From Methanolinea sp. (GTDB lineage: Archaea; Halobacteriota; Methanomicrobia; Methanomicrobiales; Methanospirillaceae): a DNA stretch of 64,000 nucleotides. The notes below the pieces were generated by a model that was not told the origin of the DNA, made no database searches, and was given only the letters and a program-made list of their open reading frames with translations. Below, in pieces: positions 10,576 through 19,198 of the stretch (positions within the stretch are counted from its first letter, which is position 1; every line of letters begins with the position of its first letter). The stretch covers positions 343,185-407,184 of the forward strand of contig JASFYI010000002.1 of NCBI GenBank assembly GCA_030055515.1. Direction: 5' to 3'. The translations under genes were made by a program, and so were the position numbers.

Positions 10576-10653
10576 CGATTCGAAAATTAAATTCTATGGA
10601 TAATAAATTTTTTTATCTCGAAATTTTTTATTTGCAAAATTCGGGCACCCCCT

Positions 10654-10688
10654 ATTTCGCCACATTAAAATGAATAATGCGGCGAAAT
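10654..10688. promoter_or_regulatory. Inverted repeat, candidate operator between divergent units
   Basis: Arms ATTTCGCCACATTA (10654-10667) and TAATGCGGCGAAAT (10675-10688) match at 13 of 14 positions across a 7-nt A+T-rich loop. It lies in the A+T-rich region between the Csa3-like gene (left) and the ARPP-1 cluster (right). Related half-site text (TTCGAAAATT, TCTCGAAATTT) occurs at about 10569-10630. Binding by the CARF-HTH regulator is inferred. Confidence 0.5.
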
Positions 10689-11003
10689 TCAATTTTTAAA
10701 CGCTATCTTCCCACGGCACATTGTTAATTATAATTCATGCACAAAAAATTTTTTTATGTATTAAAATTATTATTATGCATGGCAGGCGGCCCCGGCCTCC
10801 TGCCAGGAGGACTGTGGGGGAGGGGGGAGAGAGTGCCCGGCGGTGACGACGGGCGGGGGGGAAGTGCCCTCCATCACGTGGGGGATCGCGTGCCGGCGGC
10901 CCCCGGGAGTGGTCCCCCAACCCTCCCGCGGCACCGGCAGGACACCGGGATCCCCGCGGTCCCGGGATACAACTTGGGAAACAATGGAGAAAGGTGGTAA
11001 GAG
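10689..11003. other. Region upstream of the CARF/PIN cluster, no convincing gene
   Basis: The left part to about 10780 is very A+T-rich, with TAATTATAATT and long A/T runs suited to a promoter for the rightward cluster. From about 10785 it becomes G+C-rich. A possible 87-codon frame starting at 10737 has no family resemblance and an arginine/glycine/proline-rich composition, so I do not call it. A purine-rich GAAAGGTGGTAAGAG precedes the ATG at 11004. Confidence 0.5.
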
Positions 11004-12044
11004 ATGGATTCAATCGTCGCATCGTGCCTCGCATCGCTCCGCCTTGAGGGCGGGAACGTCTTTGGGCGGATGGAGGTCATCCCGGTCTTCGCCGGCCCCG
11101 CCGGCGACGGGGAGTACATCTCCCTCTCCCGGGCACTCGCGGAGGGCCTCCTGCGCGTCACGGAGGTAGGGAAGGAGGGGACGGTCCCCGAGCTCTCGGT
11201 CCGGAACAAGGGCAGGGTCCCCGTCCTCCTCGTCGACGGCGAGGAGCTCGCCGGCGCAAAGCAGAACAGGGTCCTCAACACGACGATCCTCGTCCCCGGC
11301 GAGTCAGAGATCGTGATCCCGGTCAGCTGCACCGAGCAGGGGCGCTGGTCCTACACCTCGCCCCACTTCGAGGATTCGCGGACCGTGATGGCCTACAAGG
11401 TCCGGACAAAGAAGATGGCGTATGTCGCGATGTCCATGAAGAGGGGGATGAGCCGCAGGTCGGACCAGTCCGAGATATGGGACGAGATTAAGGAGCTAGG
11501 GGACAAGATGCACATCGCCTCCCGGACCGGCGCGATGAGGGACATCTTCTCCGCCTACGAGGAGAAGATGCGGGAATACGTGGACGCGTTCCCCCTCGTC
11601 CCCGGCCAGCAGGGGATCCTCGTGTACATCGACGGGCGGCCCGCGGGCCTCGAGCTCGTCTCCCGGCCCGACGTCTACGCCGACCTCCACGGGAAACTCG
11701 TGAAGAGCTACGTGATCGAGGTCCTCGCCGACGGGGACGCGCCGCCCGAAAAATCCCCCGCGGGGGAGAGGCCCGCGGACTTCCTCCGGCGGGTCGCATC
11801 CCTCCCGGGCGACGCGTACCCCGGCGTCGGGCTCGGGACCGAGCACAGGTTCGGAGGGGACGGGCTCGTCGGCTCGGCGCTCGTCCACTGGGACGCGGTC
11901 GTCCACCTCGCGTGTTTCGCCGGGGAGCCCGGGCCCACCCCGCGCGACGGGGGCCGCATCGCGGGGTACAGGGCACGCCGGGCGCACGCCGCGCGGGGGC
12001 GCGGGACGCGGGGCGGCCCTGGCGATGGGGTGATCATCCATTGA
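11004..12044 (+). CDS. ARPP-1/DUF6569-like protein
   Basis: The protein has 346 residues. Its N-terminal two-thirds resembles the ARPP-1 (DUF6569) family, whose function is not established. Visible signature blocks are GNVFGRMEVIPVF, VTEVGKEGTVPELSVRNKG, LLVDGEELAGAKQNRVLNTT and IPVSCTEQGRW. The last 60 residues are arginine/glycine-rich and less conserved. It is the first gene of a tight plus-strand cluster, and its TGA overlaps the TTG start of the next gene. The family assignment is from memory of the motif pattern and was not searched. Confidence 0.75.
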   Translation: MDSIVASCLASLRLEGGNVFGRMEVIPVFAGPAGDGEYISLSRALAEGLLRVTEVGKEGTVPELSVRNKGRVPVLLVDGEELAGAKQNRVLNTTILVPGESEIVIPVSCTEQGRWSYTSPHFEDSRTVMAYKVRTKKMAYVAMSMKRGMSRRSDQSEIWDEIKELGDKMHIASRTGAMRDIFSAYEEKMREYVDAFPLVPGQQGILVYIDGRPAGLELVSRPDVYADLHGKLVKSYVIEVLADGDAPPEKSPAGERPADFLRRVASLPGDAYPGVGLGTEHRFGGDGLVGSALVHWDAVVHLACFAGEPGPTPRDGGRIAGYRARRAHAARGRGTRGGPGDGVIIH

Positions 12045-12811
12045 CGACCCGCGCGGGGACCGGGTTTTCCGCCCGGGAACGGTTCGCCATCGTCTGGGCG
12101 ATCGGGGAGATGCGCGACCTCTCGTTCGGGTACCGGGTCGAGATGCTCGACCGGCTCCTCGGCGGCTGCATCTTCCCGGAAGACGGCGCGGTGATGCGGC
12201 GGCGGGCAGAGTCCGTTCCGGCCGCGTTCCTCGGGAGGCTCGTCTTCCACGTCTCGCGGATGCCCGGGCTGGACCCGCCTGTCCGCCGCGCCCTGATGGC
12301 AAAGCTCGTGGCGACCGGGGCGGGGACCTCCCCTCCCGCGCCGCCACCGCGGGGGATCCTCCGTGCCATCCCCGGGAGGATCGCGGCCCTCCTCTCCGCG
12401 GCGTTCCCCGCGGGGGGATCGCCCCCGCCGCCTGCCCGGTCCCGCGGGTCTTTTCCGCCCGGCCGCGAGATCCCGTGGGACGGGGTCCTCGGATCGGTCG
12501 GTGACGCGGCGCGCGAGGTCCGGGCGCTCGCCGACAGCCTCGCGGACCCGGGCACGTTTCCGGGCGGCCTCCCGGACGCGGGGGACATCCTCTCGGCGCT
12601 CAAGGACGCGGGTGACAGGGACTTTCCTGGGGATGCACCGCGGGCGCGCGGGTCCCGTTCCCGCGGCGGGGAGAAACCGAAAGGTTCCCGTCCCCGCGGG
12701 GGAGATGATCCCCTAGGGACATGGTGGGGGGAGGACGATGACCCGACCGCCGGGCAGCGCGGGGGGACCACGTTCTGCTCGTGGGAGGACTTCCCTGACG
12801 GGTGGTGGTGA
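12041..12811 (+). CDS. Unknown protein of the CARF/PIN cluster
   Basis: I do not recognise this 256-residue protein. It starts at a TTG overlapping the upstream stop (TTGA). The N-terminal 80 residues look helical and ordered (ARERFAIVWAIGEMRDL, FLGRLVFHVSRM). The rest is rich in proline, glycine and arginine and probably disordered. An acidic, tryptophan-containing end follows (EDFPDGWW). The ordered part resembles a short helical adaptor, but no family is claimed. Tight overlap with its neighbours says it is co-translated with the ARPP-1-like protein and the nuclease. Confidence 0.65.
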   Translation: MTTRAGTGFSARERFAIVWAIGEMRDLSFGYRVEMLDRLLGGCIFPEDGAVMRRRAESVPAAFLGRLVFHVSRMPGLDPPVRRALMAKLVATGAGTSPPAPPPRGILRAIPGRIAALLSAAFPAGGSPPPPARSRGSFPPGREIPWDGVLGSVGDAAREVRALADSLADPGTFPGGLPDAGDILSALKDAGDRDFPGDAPRARGSRSRGGEKPKGSRPRGGDDPLGTWWGEDDDPTAGQRGGTTFCSWEDFPDGWW

Positions 12812-12814
12812 GGG

Positions 12815-14371
12815 GTGACCGCGATCACCGTGCACGACGGCGCCATGGGGATCGGCGGGAACAAGATCCTCGTCGAGGAGGGGGACGCAGCCGTCTTCCT
12901 CGACTTCGGGAAGAACTTCGGGAAGTACGGGTACTACTTCGAGGAGTTCCTCACGAACAGGGACACGCGCGGGATCCACGACCTCTACCACCTCGACCTC
13001 GTCCCGCGGCTGAACGTCTACCGCGCAGACCTCGTCCCCTCCGACCTCCGGCTGGACGGCCACCCTTCCCCCCGCGTGAAGGCCGTCCTCGCGAGCCACG
13101 CCCACGCCGACCACGTGGGGAACGTCGGGCTCCTCGACCTCTCGATCCCGGTCGCGGGATCGCCCCTCACCCTCGCCATCATGAAGGCGATGCAGGACAC
13201 CTCGCAGAACGCGGGCATCAAGGCCGAGGCCTGCTACGTCTCGCCGAGGGACGCCGCGGACGGATCCGGCCTCGTCCTCCGCGCCGCGAGTAACCGCCCG
13301 CACAGGGCCCGGGTGGCCGCCTGCACCGCCCCTCCCCGCGGGGCGCTCGTCGAATTCCTCTCGCGGCGGCCCGGGCAGGACGCGCCGAAGGCAAAGAGAT
13401 TCGAGCCCGCGGACTGCCTCCCGCTCGACGCGCTCGCCCTCCCCTTCGACGTCGCCGCGCACGAGGTGGACCACTCGATCTACGGGGCGACCGCGTACGT
13501 CCTCCGCGGCGACGTCACCGTCGCGTACACGGGCGACATCCGGCTCCACGGGGCGCACGGGGAGAAGACCCGCGACTTCGCCTCCCGGGCGCGGGACGCG
13601 ACCGTCCTCGTCATCGAGGGGACGCGGGCGGGCCGCGGGGAGGACCCCGGCGGGGAGGGGGGATCCCGCACGGGCGAGCGGGACGTGCACGAGACCTGCA
13701 GGGCCGCCTGCGAGGATGCCCGCGGCCTCGTCATCGCGGACTTCTCGCCGAGGAACTTCGAGCGGCTCGAGACCTTCCTCCGGATCGCACGCGAGACGGG
13801 GCGCAGCCTCGTCGTCACCCCCAAGGACATCTACCTCCTCCGCGCGATGGAGTGCGCCGACGGGATCCCGCGGACGGGATCGCTCCTCGTCTACGACGAG
13901 CTCTCCGACGGGAAGAACAGGAAGTGGGAGTCGGAGGTCGTCGTGCCGCTCGCGGGCGACCGGTACGTCGGCCCCGGCACGATCCGCGCCGACCCGGACG
14001 GCTACATCCTCTGCTTCTCGTTCTTCGACGTAAAGCATCTCCTCGACATCAAGCCGGAGGGCGGGCTGTACATCTACTCGGCGTGCGAGGCGTTCTCCGA
14101 GGAGATGGAGATCGACTTTTGGCGGCTGTGGAACTGGATCCGGCGGTTCGGGATGGAGGCGAGGGGATTTTCCGTCGGAAAGGACGGGAAGCCCACGTTC
14201 GAGCCGGGGTTCCACGCCTCGGGCCACGCGCCGCCGCGGGACCTCGCGTGGATCATCGACCGGGTCGACCCCGACGTCCTCGTCCCGGTCCACACGACGA
14301 ACCACGCGTGGTTTTCGGAGAACTTCGGGAGCACGAGGATCGTGCGGGACGGGGAGAGGCTTGAGTTCTAG
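12815..14371 (+). CDS. Metallo-beta-lactamase-fold hydrolase, RNase J-like
   Basis: This 518-residue protein begins at a GTG three bases after the previous stop. It carries the metal-binding motif SHAHADHVGN (H95, H97, D99, H100). Later come VDHSIYGATAYVL, YTGDIRLHG and a C-terminal VPVHTTNHAWF. This arrangement is that of RNA-processing MBL enzymes (RNase J/beta-CASP group) more than of lactamases or glyoxalases. An N-terminal stretch GGNKILVEEGDAAVFLDFG matches the usual first strands. The likely role is RNA or nucleotide hydrolysis. It is in one unit with a CARF protein and a PIN nuclease. Confidence 0.82.
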   Translation: MTAITVHDGAMGIGGNKILVEEGDAAVFLDFGKNFGKYGYYFEEFLTNRDTRGIHDLYHLDLVPRLNVYRADLVPSDLRLDGHPSPRVKAVLASHAHADHVGNVGLLDLSIPVAGSPLTLAIMKAMQDTSQNAGIKAEACYVSPRDAADGSGLVLRAASNRPHRARVAACTAPPRGALVEFLSRRPGQDAPKAKRFEPADCLPLDALALPFDVAAHEVDHSIYGATAYVLRGDVTVAYTGDIRLHGAHGEKTRDFASRARDATVLVIEGTRAGRGEDPGGEGGSRTGERDVHETCRAACEDARGLVIADFSPRNFERLETFLRIARETGRSLVVTPKDIYLLRAMECADGIPRTGSLLVYDELSDGKNRKWESEVVVPLAGDRYVGPGTIRADPDGYILCFSFFDVKHLLDIKPEGGLYIYSACEAFSEEMEIDFWRLWNWIRRFGMEARGFSVGKDGKPTFEPGFHASGHAPPRDLAWIIDRVDPDVLVPVHTTNHAWFSENFGSTRIVRDGERLEF

Positions 14372-14858
14372 GCGGACCTACGTGACGCTGCTCGGGCGCT
14401 CGTCCTGGGCGCTCCTCAACGCGTACTACGCGGTCTGCAGGGAGGCCCGCTACTTCCCAGACGAGGTCGCGGTCGTCGCGGAGGAACCGTTCCGCGACCA
14501 GGAGGGGCCGGTCACCGGGGGCATCCGGGCAATCTCGGAACACTTCGGGTTCTCGCCGGAGGTCGGGTGCATCCCGGTCGCGCGGGGGGACATGGTCGAC
14601 GCGTTCCGCAGGGTCCACGGGCTCGTCACCGCGAGGAAAGGGGAGGGCTGCGAGGTCGCGATCGACATCACGCCGGGGAGGAAGGCGGTGGTCGCGGCGC
14701 TCCTCCTCCCGGTCACGCTGCGGGACGTCGACCACGTCTTCTACCTCGAGATCGCGACGACCCGGGACGCCGCGAGGCCCTACCAGATGATCCCCCGGCA
14801 GTTCCACAGGCTCCACGACTTCTCGGCCGAGGCGCGGGAGGCGGCACATGGGAAGTGA
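14361..14858 (+). CDS. Stand-alone CARF-domain protein
   Basis: A 165-residue protein with only a CARF-type Rossmann fold. It has an N-terminal strand YVTLLGRSSWALLNAYYA, and AIDITPGRKAVVAALLLP (about 100-117) carries the D-x-T-x-G-x-K ligand-loop signature. No HEPN, HTH or nuclease domain is attached. It starts at a TTG inside the end of the MBL gene (a GTG at 14382 is the alternative) and overlaps the PIN gene. It could sense a cyclic oligonucleotide and control a partner in trans, most simply the PIN RNase. That role is inferred from context. Confidence 0.75.
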   Translation: MSSRRTYVTLLGRSSWALLNAYYAVCREARYFPDEVAVVAEEPFRDQEGPVTGGIRAISEHFGFSPEVGCIPVARGDMVDAFRRVHGLVTARKGEGCEVAIDITPGRKAVVAALLLPVTLRDVDHVFYLEIATTRDAARPYQMIPRQFHRLHDFSAEAREAAHGK

Positions 14859-15858
14859 CGTGATCATCGACGCCGCCGAGGTTCAGGTCGTCCTCAACCT
14901 CCTCCCGGGGAGGGTCGAGGTGAAGTACCCGCTCTACGGCTTTCCCCTCCTCGTGCTCCGGGAGACGCAGGCCGGGTACTCGCTCTCCTGCCCCTGCACC
15001 CGGGAGGACTTCGAGCGGGCCCGGGAACCGTTCGGCGAGTGTGCGCCCGAGCTCCCGTCCTACGCCGACCTCGTCCAGTCGGTGCTCGCCGCCGGGATCG
15101 CCCGGTTCGCAAACGAGGAGGCGTTTGCCCGCCTGAAGGAGTCTGTCCCGCTCATGAACAGGGAGGCCCTCTTCTCGCCCGACACGAACATGTTCTACCT
15201 CGGGTTCCCCTCGCGGGCGGGCATCCCGCGGGACCGGTACGTCGTCGTGCACACCGTCCTTGACGAGATCGAGGCCGCCCTGAACGAGAAGTACTCCCCC
15301 GGGGAGATATCCCGGGCAAAGAGGGCGGCCCGGTTCGGCGGGAGGGTGCTGGACGAGCTCGTCAACCAGAAGACGAAGCGCTCGCGGCTCGCCGCGTACA
15401 ACGCGCTCACGGAGTTAGAGAGGATCCGGGACGGGGCGCGGCTCGTCCGCGGCAGGGGGGAGGGGAGCTCGGACAGGGAGGGAAACGACCTCCTCATCGT
15501 GAAGGCGCTCTCGGAGTTCCAGAGGGACGCGTACTGCACGGTCGTCCACCTCACCGCGGACAAGAACGTCGCGGACCTCTGCAGGGCGGAGGGCATCGCC
15601 CACTTCCTCTTCGAGTACCCTCACGAGCTGAGCGCGCGGGAATGCACGCCGGCGGCCGCGGTCGAGTGTATCTTCCGCCTCGCGGTCGCGTGCGGGGTCG
15701 TGAAGGTCGGCCCCGTCCTCCTCTACGGGGAGTTCCGCGGGAAGGGGACGGCGAGGCGGAGCCTCAAGATGGTGACCGAGAACGAGGCCCTCGCGGAGGA
15801 AGCAGGGAGGGAGATATCGCTGTGCAGGAAGCTGTCCGCGCTGCCCCTCTCCGGGTGA
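14848..15858 (+). CDS. PIN-domain ribonuclease
   Basis: In this 336-residue protein the acidic quartet of PIN nucleases is visible. It consists of D112 (FSPDTNMFYLGF), E140 (VVHTVLDEIEAAL), D214 (EGNDLLIVKALSEF) and D238 (VHLTADKNVADLC). The PIN fold spans about 108-260. The first 100 residues form a separate domain starting VIIDAAEVQVVLNLLPGRVE. The ATG lies 11 bases inside the CARF gene, so the two are coupled. Known CARF-PIN fusions make a split CARF/PIN effector plausible. Its substrate is unknown. Confidence 0.82.
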   Translation: MGSDVIIDAAEVQVVLNLLPGRVEVKYPLYGFPLLVLRETQAGYSLSCPCTREDFERAREPFGECAPELPSYADLVQSVLAAGIARFANEEAFARLKESVPLMNREALFSPDTNMFYLGFPSRAGIPRDRYVVVHTVLDEIEAALNEKYSPGEISRAKRAARFGGRVLDELVNQKTKRSRLAAYNALTELERIRDGARLVRGRGEGSSDREGNDLLIVKALSEFQRDAYCTVVHLTADKNVADLCRAEGIAHFLFEYPHELSARECTPAAAVECIFRLAVACGVVKVGPVLLYGEFRGKGTARRSLKMVTENEALAEEAGREISLCRKLSALPLSG

Positions 15859-16616
15859 GCGCCGTCCTCTTCGACATGGACAACACGCTCCTCGATTTTT
15901 CCGGGGCGATGCGAACCGCGTGCGAAGCGGTGTGCGGGCTGCTTGGGACCGGCCGGGCAGGGGACCTGTACGCGCTCTTCCTGCGGGACGGCGGGAGGTC
16001 GATCGAGGACCACGAGGTCCACGTCCGGGAATTCGCGGGAGGACACGGTGTTTCCTCTGCCGGGCTCCTCGCCACGGCCTGCAGGCTCTACGAGGAGGTG
16101 CTGCTCGGGAGCCTCGCCCCGTACCCCGGTGTGCGGGAGACGCTCCGGGCGCTGCGGGAGAGGGGTCTCTTTCTCTCGGTCGTGACCGACGCGCGCCGAA
16201 AGAACGCGGAAGCCCGGCTGGAGAGGGCGGGGCTTTCGGGGTTCTTCCCCCTCGTCGTGACGGCGGAGGATGCCGGTGCCCGCAAACCAAACCCCGCGAT
16301 CTTCTCCCACGCGGTCCGGCTGCTCTCCGTCCCCCCGTCGCGGGTCCTCGTGGTGGGCGACAGCCTCCGGCGGGACATCGCGCCGGCGAAGGCGATAGGG
16401 GCGCGGACGGCGCACGCGAGGTACGGCGACCGGAACGCCCACGAGGACGGCGGCGGGGTCACGGCGGACGTGACGCTCTCGGACATCCGGGACCTCCTCG
16501 CGGTGGTCGCGGGGGTGGGGGAGGGAGAGGGGGGTGGAAGCATGGTCCCGGTAGGGATACCGGGATGCGGGTCGAGGGTGGGCACCGTGCCGCGAGACGA
16601 CCGACGCGCGGGGTGA
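15855..16616 (+). CDS. HAD-superfamily phosphatase
   Basis: A 253-residue HAD hydrolase starting at a GTG that overlaps the PIN stop (GTGA). Motif I is FDMDNTLLDF (nucleophile D7, D9), motif II is SVVTDARRKN, and the motif III/IV region is KPNPAIFSHA followed by VVGDSLRRDI. A helical cap lies between. It resembles phosphoglycolate phosphatase-like enzymes. The substrate cannot be read from sequence. Its place at the end of the CARF/PIN unit may mean a role in removing a nucleotide signal, or it may be unrelated housekeeping. Confidence 0.82.
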   Translation: MSAVLFDMDNTLLDFSGAMRTACEAVCGLLGTGRAGDLYALFLRDGGRSIEDHEVHVREFAGGHGVSSAGLLATACRLYEEVLLGSLAPYPGVRETLRALRERGLFLSVVTDARRKNAEARLERAGLSGFFPLVVTAEDAGARKPNPAIFSHAVRLLSVPPSRVLVVGDSLRRDIAPAKAIGARTAHARYGDRNAHEDGGGVTADVTLSDIRDLLAVVAGVGEGEGGGSMVPVGIPGCGSRVGTVPRDDRRAG

Positions 16617-16622
16617 CCCGGG

Positions 16623-17663
16623 GTGGCCCGCGGGAGATCCCGGCGCGACGCCCACGCCGCCTCGAAGGCCCTGCTCGCGGTATCGCTCCTCGTCCTTTCG
16701 TGCGCGTTCCTCGTCCCGCTCCCGCCCGCGTTCTCCACCGCCGGCCTCGCCGGGATCGTCGCCTCGTTCTTCCTCTTCGGGATCGAGGGGTACTCCCGCG
16801 CACCCCCGGGGTACCGGAGCCCGCCCCGTCTCGCCGCGTGGCTCCTCGTCCCGGCCCTCGCGGCACTGTTCGCCTATTCCCGCGGGAGCGACTGGACGGT
16901 CCTTGGCGCGCATCTCTCCTCCCTCGCGGTGCTCGGCCTCCTCGCGTGCGCTGCCGCCTCCGTCTCCTTCCACAGGCGGAGGCCATCCCGGGCGCTCGCG
17001 ATCGCGGCCTTCGTCGCGGTGTCCGCCCTCTCGGCTTTCACCCTCGCGGCGGCGATCTCCCCGCAATCCCCGCTCCCGCCGACGGGGATGCCGGGCGACG
17101 GCAAGAGTCCCGTCCCTCCGACCCTGCCACCCCCGGGAACGACGGCCCGCACGCCCCCGCGGACGCCCTCGCCCGTCCCCCCGCCCCGCGTGGACACTCC
17201 CGCGGACACGGCCAAAATCGAGCAGGAGATCTACCGGCTGGCGAACGCCGAGAGGGCAAAGGCGGGGCTCCCCGCGCTCGCGTGGGACGGGCGGCTCGCG
17301 GAGGTCGCCCGGGAGCACAGCAGGGACATGGCCGCGGGCGGGTACTTCTCGCACACGAACCCCCGCGGCGAGGGGCCGGACGAGCGGGCGGCACGGCACG
17401 GATACCCCACGCGCAAGCCCCTCCCGGGCGGCGCGTACATGGTCGGGATCGGGGAGAACATCGGGAAGATGCCGACCGGAAAGGTCCTCGGGATCGGGTA
17501 CGTCCCGCCCGACGCGGGGAGCATCGCCCGCGCCCAGGTGCAGTCGTGGATGGCGAGCCCGGGCCACAGGGCAAACATCCTCGACCCGGATTACACCGTC
17601 ACCGGCGTCGGCGTCGCGTATGACGGGAGCCTGTACTACGTCTCGACGCAGGACTTCCAGTGA
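16623..17663 (+). CDS. Membrane protein with extracellular CAP (SCP) domain
   Basis: The 346-residue protein starts at a GTG. It has about five N-terminal hydrophobic segments, such as ALLAVSLLVLSCAFLVPL and AAWLLVPALAALFAY, then a proline/threonine-rich linker. A C-terminal CAP domain spans about 195-346. CAP signatures are NAERAKAGLPAL, REHSRDMAAGGYFSHTNPRG, IGENIG and WMASPGHRANILDP. CAP proteins are secreted and of varied function. It may end the upstream unit (6-base gap) or be separate. Confidence 0.85.
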   Translation: MARGRSRRDAHAASKALLAVSLLVLSCAFLVPLPPAFSTAGLAGIVASFFLFGIEGYSRAPPGYRSPPRLAAWLLVPALAALFAYSRGSDWTVLGAHLSSLAVLGLLACAAASVSFHRRRPSRALAIAAFVAVSALSAFTLAAAISPQSPLPPTGMPGDGKSPVPPTLPPPGTTARTPPRTPSPVPPPRVDTPADTAKIEQEIYRLANAERAKAGLPALAWDGRLAEVAREHSRDMAAGGYFSHTNPRGEGPDERAARHGYPTRKPLPGGAYMVGIGENIGKMPTGKVLGIGYVPPDAGSIARAQVQSWMASPGHRANILDPDYTVTGVGVAYDGSLYYVSTQDFQ

Positions 17664-17759
17664 GCGTCGGGGTGGGGGGTGCAGTCGTTGTTCCCGCGGG
17701 AAAAAAAGGGGGACCCCTCACGAGAGCAGTGAGAGCCGAATTCGAAAGGTAATGTGAAT

Positions 17760-19013
17760 TTAGCTCCCTCCCCAAATCACCACTCAGCCAACCGCTGTAA
17801 TCGAATCTCATCGCCAAATCCCAGAGAAATAACGAGCCCGGGTAAAAGTACATTCAGGCAGACCGTCTTTTTCACAGGTCGCGTCGTATACTTGTGGATC
17901 CTCTTCAAACCGAATGCATTTTTCGCCGTTTTGAAGACATCCTCGATGAGGGATCTCTTCTCCCCGAGTTGGATCTCGTCGCGGAGGTACATCACCAACC
18001 GGCGTGCAGGGAAGTGTATCTCTGGAGGAGCTGTTTCGTATCAGACCTCCCGGAAATCCAGAGGGGAAAATTGAGTTTCCTGAGCAGTTTGGACAATGAA
18101 AAGTTCTTCCTTGCAAAAATCATCGGGACGATGCTGAACGCGAAGATTCCCTCCACGTAGTTATCGTACGCGCAGCATCCCTTATCGAAAACGACTGTAT
18201 CTCCAATCTGAACGATTCTGCGCCTTTTCAATTCACTTACGATCTCGCGGAAAATGACAGAATCGTGGGGAGATCCCGAATGGAGAAGAAACAGAACGGC
18301 TGCAGGGAATGCGCGTCGAGTGCGAGAGTAAGTTTGTCGCCGATATAGTGGCCTTGGGTGGGACAATACCCCCACGCGTAGTCCCCGTTCTCCCGCTGTT
18401 TCTTCGTATACTTTTTCCTGAACCAGTTCAAATCGAGGGTAAGCGTGGTTGCATCCACGATACACATGTCCTTCCCCCGTCTCCTCCTCCTCGTGCAACA
18501 GGAATTGAGGATCCCGTTCACGAGGGGAATGAACTGGGTTTCATCGAACCTGCCCAGTGTTTTAGAGACTGGAATCGACCGTGGGAACCGTGTGAATGTC
18601 CAGGAATTTGCGGAATCTCCCGCGATTCACCAATTCCTGGATGACAAAGGGACAATCACAAGAGAAACACATCGCGGTGTGAACGATCACGATTGCATCT
18701 AAGGTTGCGGGAACGGGCTCAATCTCGTTTTTCGCAGATACCTGTTGGGCGGGACGCCTGGAGACCAGTTCATGTACTCATTCGAGGAGAAACAATTTGG
18801 AACCTTGCAATTTACTGCCAGGAGGGATGCATTTTATTACCAAATACGTATTCTCCTCCGAGTACAATCAATTTTACAATTTATTCTCACGTATTTTCCG
18901 ATTTAGGATTTTTTTCACATTGTACTATTGCACCAGGCGCTTGAATCTCTTGTGTATTGGTAATTGAGGAGATTATCATAGGTATCTTGGGTGATAGAAT
19001 TAGAGGGAGCTAA
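17760..19013 (-). mobile_element. IS4-type insertion sequence, decayed copy
   Basis: A 1.25-kb element is bounded by short inverted repeats, TTAGCTCCCTC at about 17760-17770 and its complement at 19003-19013. Inside is a broken DDE transposase on the minus strand. The right 260 bases match the left end of a second copy at 63674-64000 over almost their whole length. No clear target-site duplication was seen. Confidence 0.8.
17777..18890 (-). pseudogene. Broken IS4-type DDE transposase
   Basis: Transposase pieces appear in different frames. The central part (18237-18521) has MCIVDATTLTLDLNWF, with the first Asp, and GYCPTQGHYIGDKLTLALDA. The next part shows IGDTVVFDKGCCAYDNYVEG with a second Asp, in another frame. 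The C-terminal part (17777-17998) has KRSLIEDVFKTAKNAFGLKR with the Glu. Frameshifts and stops, including one soon after the presumed start at about 18829, separate them. It cannot make a whole enzyme. Confidence 0.85.
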
Positions 19014-19045
19014 CACTATTATAGCGTGAGGAGAGAGTGAGTATC

Positions 19046-19198
19046 GTGATTTTGAAATGCACGAACAAAGCCTCTTCTCACGTGTGGGATTACCGAGGGG
19101 GCTCGCGATTCTATTTCACGTGTCCCCAGTGTTACCGCAAAGTGAGAATCCAGAAAGCCAAACTGAAGGAGTTGGACCAACATGATTCAGAAGTATAA
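19046..19198 (+). CDS. Small zinc-ribbon-like protein
   Basis: A 50-residue frame from a GTG with GGAGAG upstream. The product has one Cys near the start (LKCTNKASSHVWDYRG) and a CPQCYRKVRI pair, suggesting one small metal-binding unit. It ends in a lysine-rich helix. It overlaps the start of the next gene by 17 bases, so the two are probably a pair. It has no recognised family and lies just outside the right end of the IS4-type element. Confidence 0.55.
   Translation: MILKCTNKASSHVWDYRGGSRFYFTCPQCYRKVRIQKAKLKELDQHDSEV

Noticed and set aside
10737..11000. Possible 87-residue secreted peptide upstream of the ARPP-1-like gene
   Set aside because: The hydrophobic start comes from A/T-rich promoter DNA and the rest is random Gly/Pro/Arg sequence; no homology recognised.
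12713..14305. 530-codon open frame opposite the MBL gene
   Set aside because: High G+C content gives long antisense frames; composition is Arg/Asp/Val/Pro-rich with no motif, while the plus-strand frame has clear MBL motifs.
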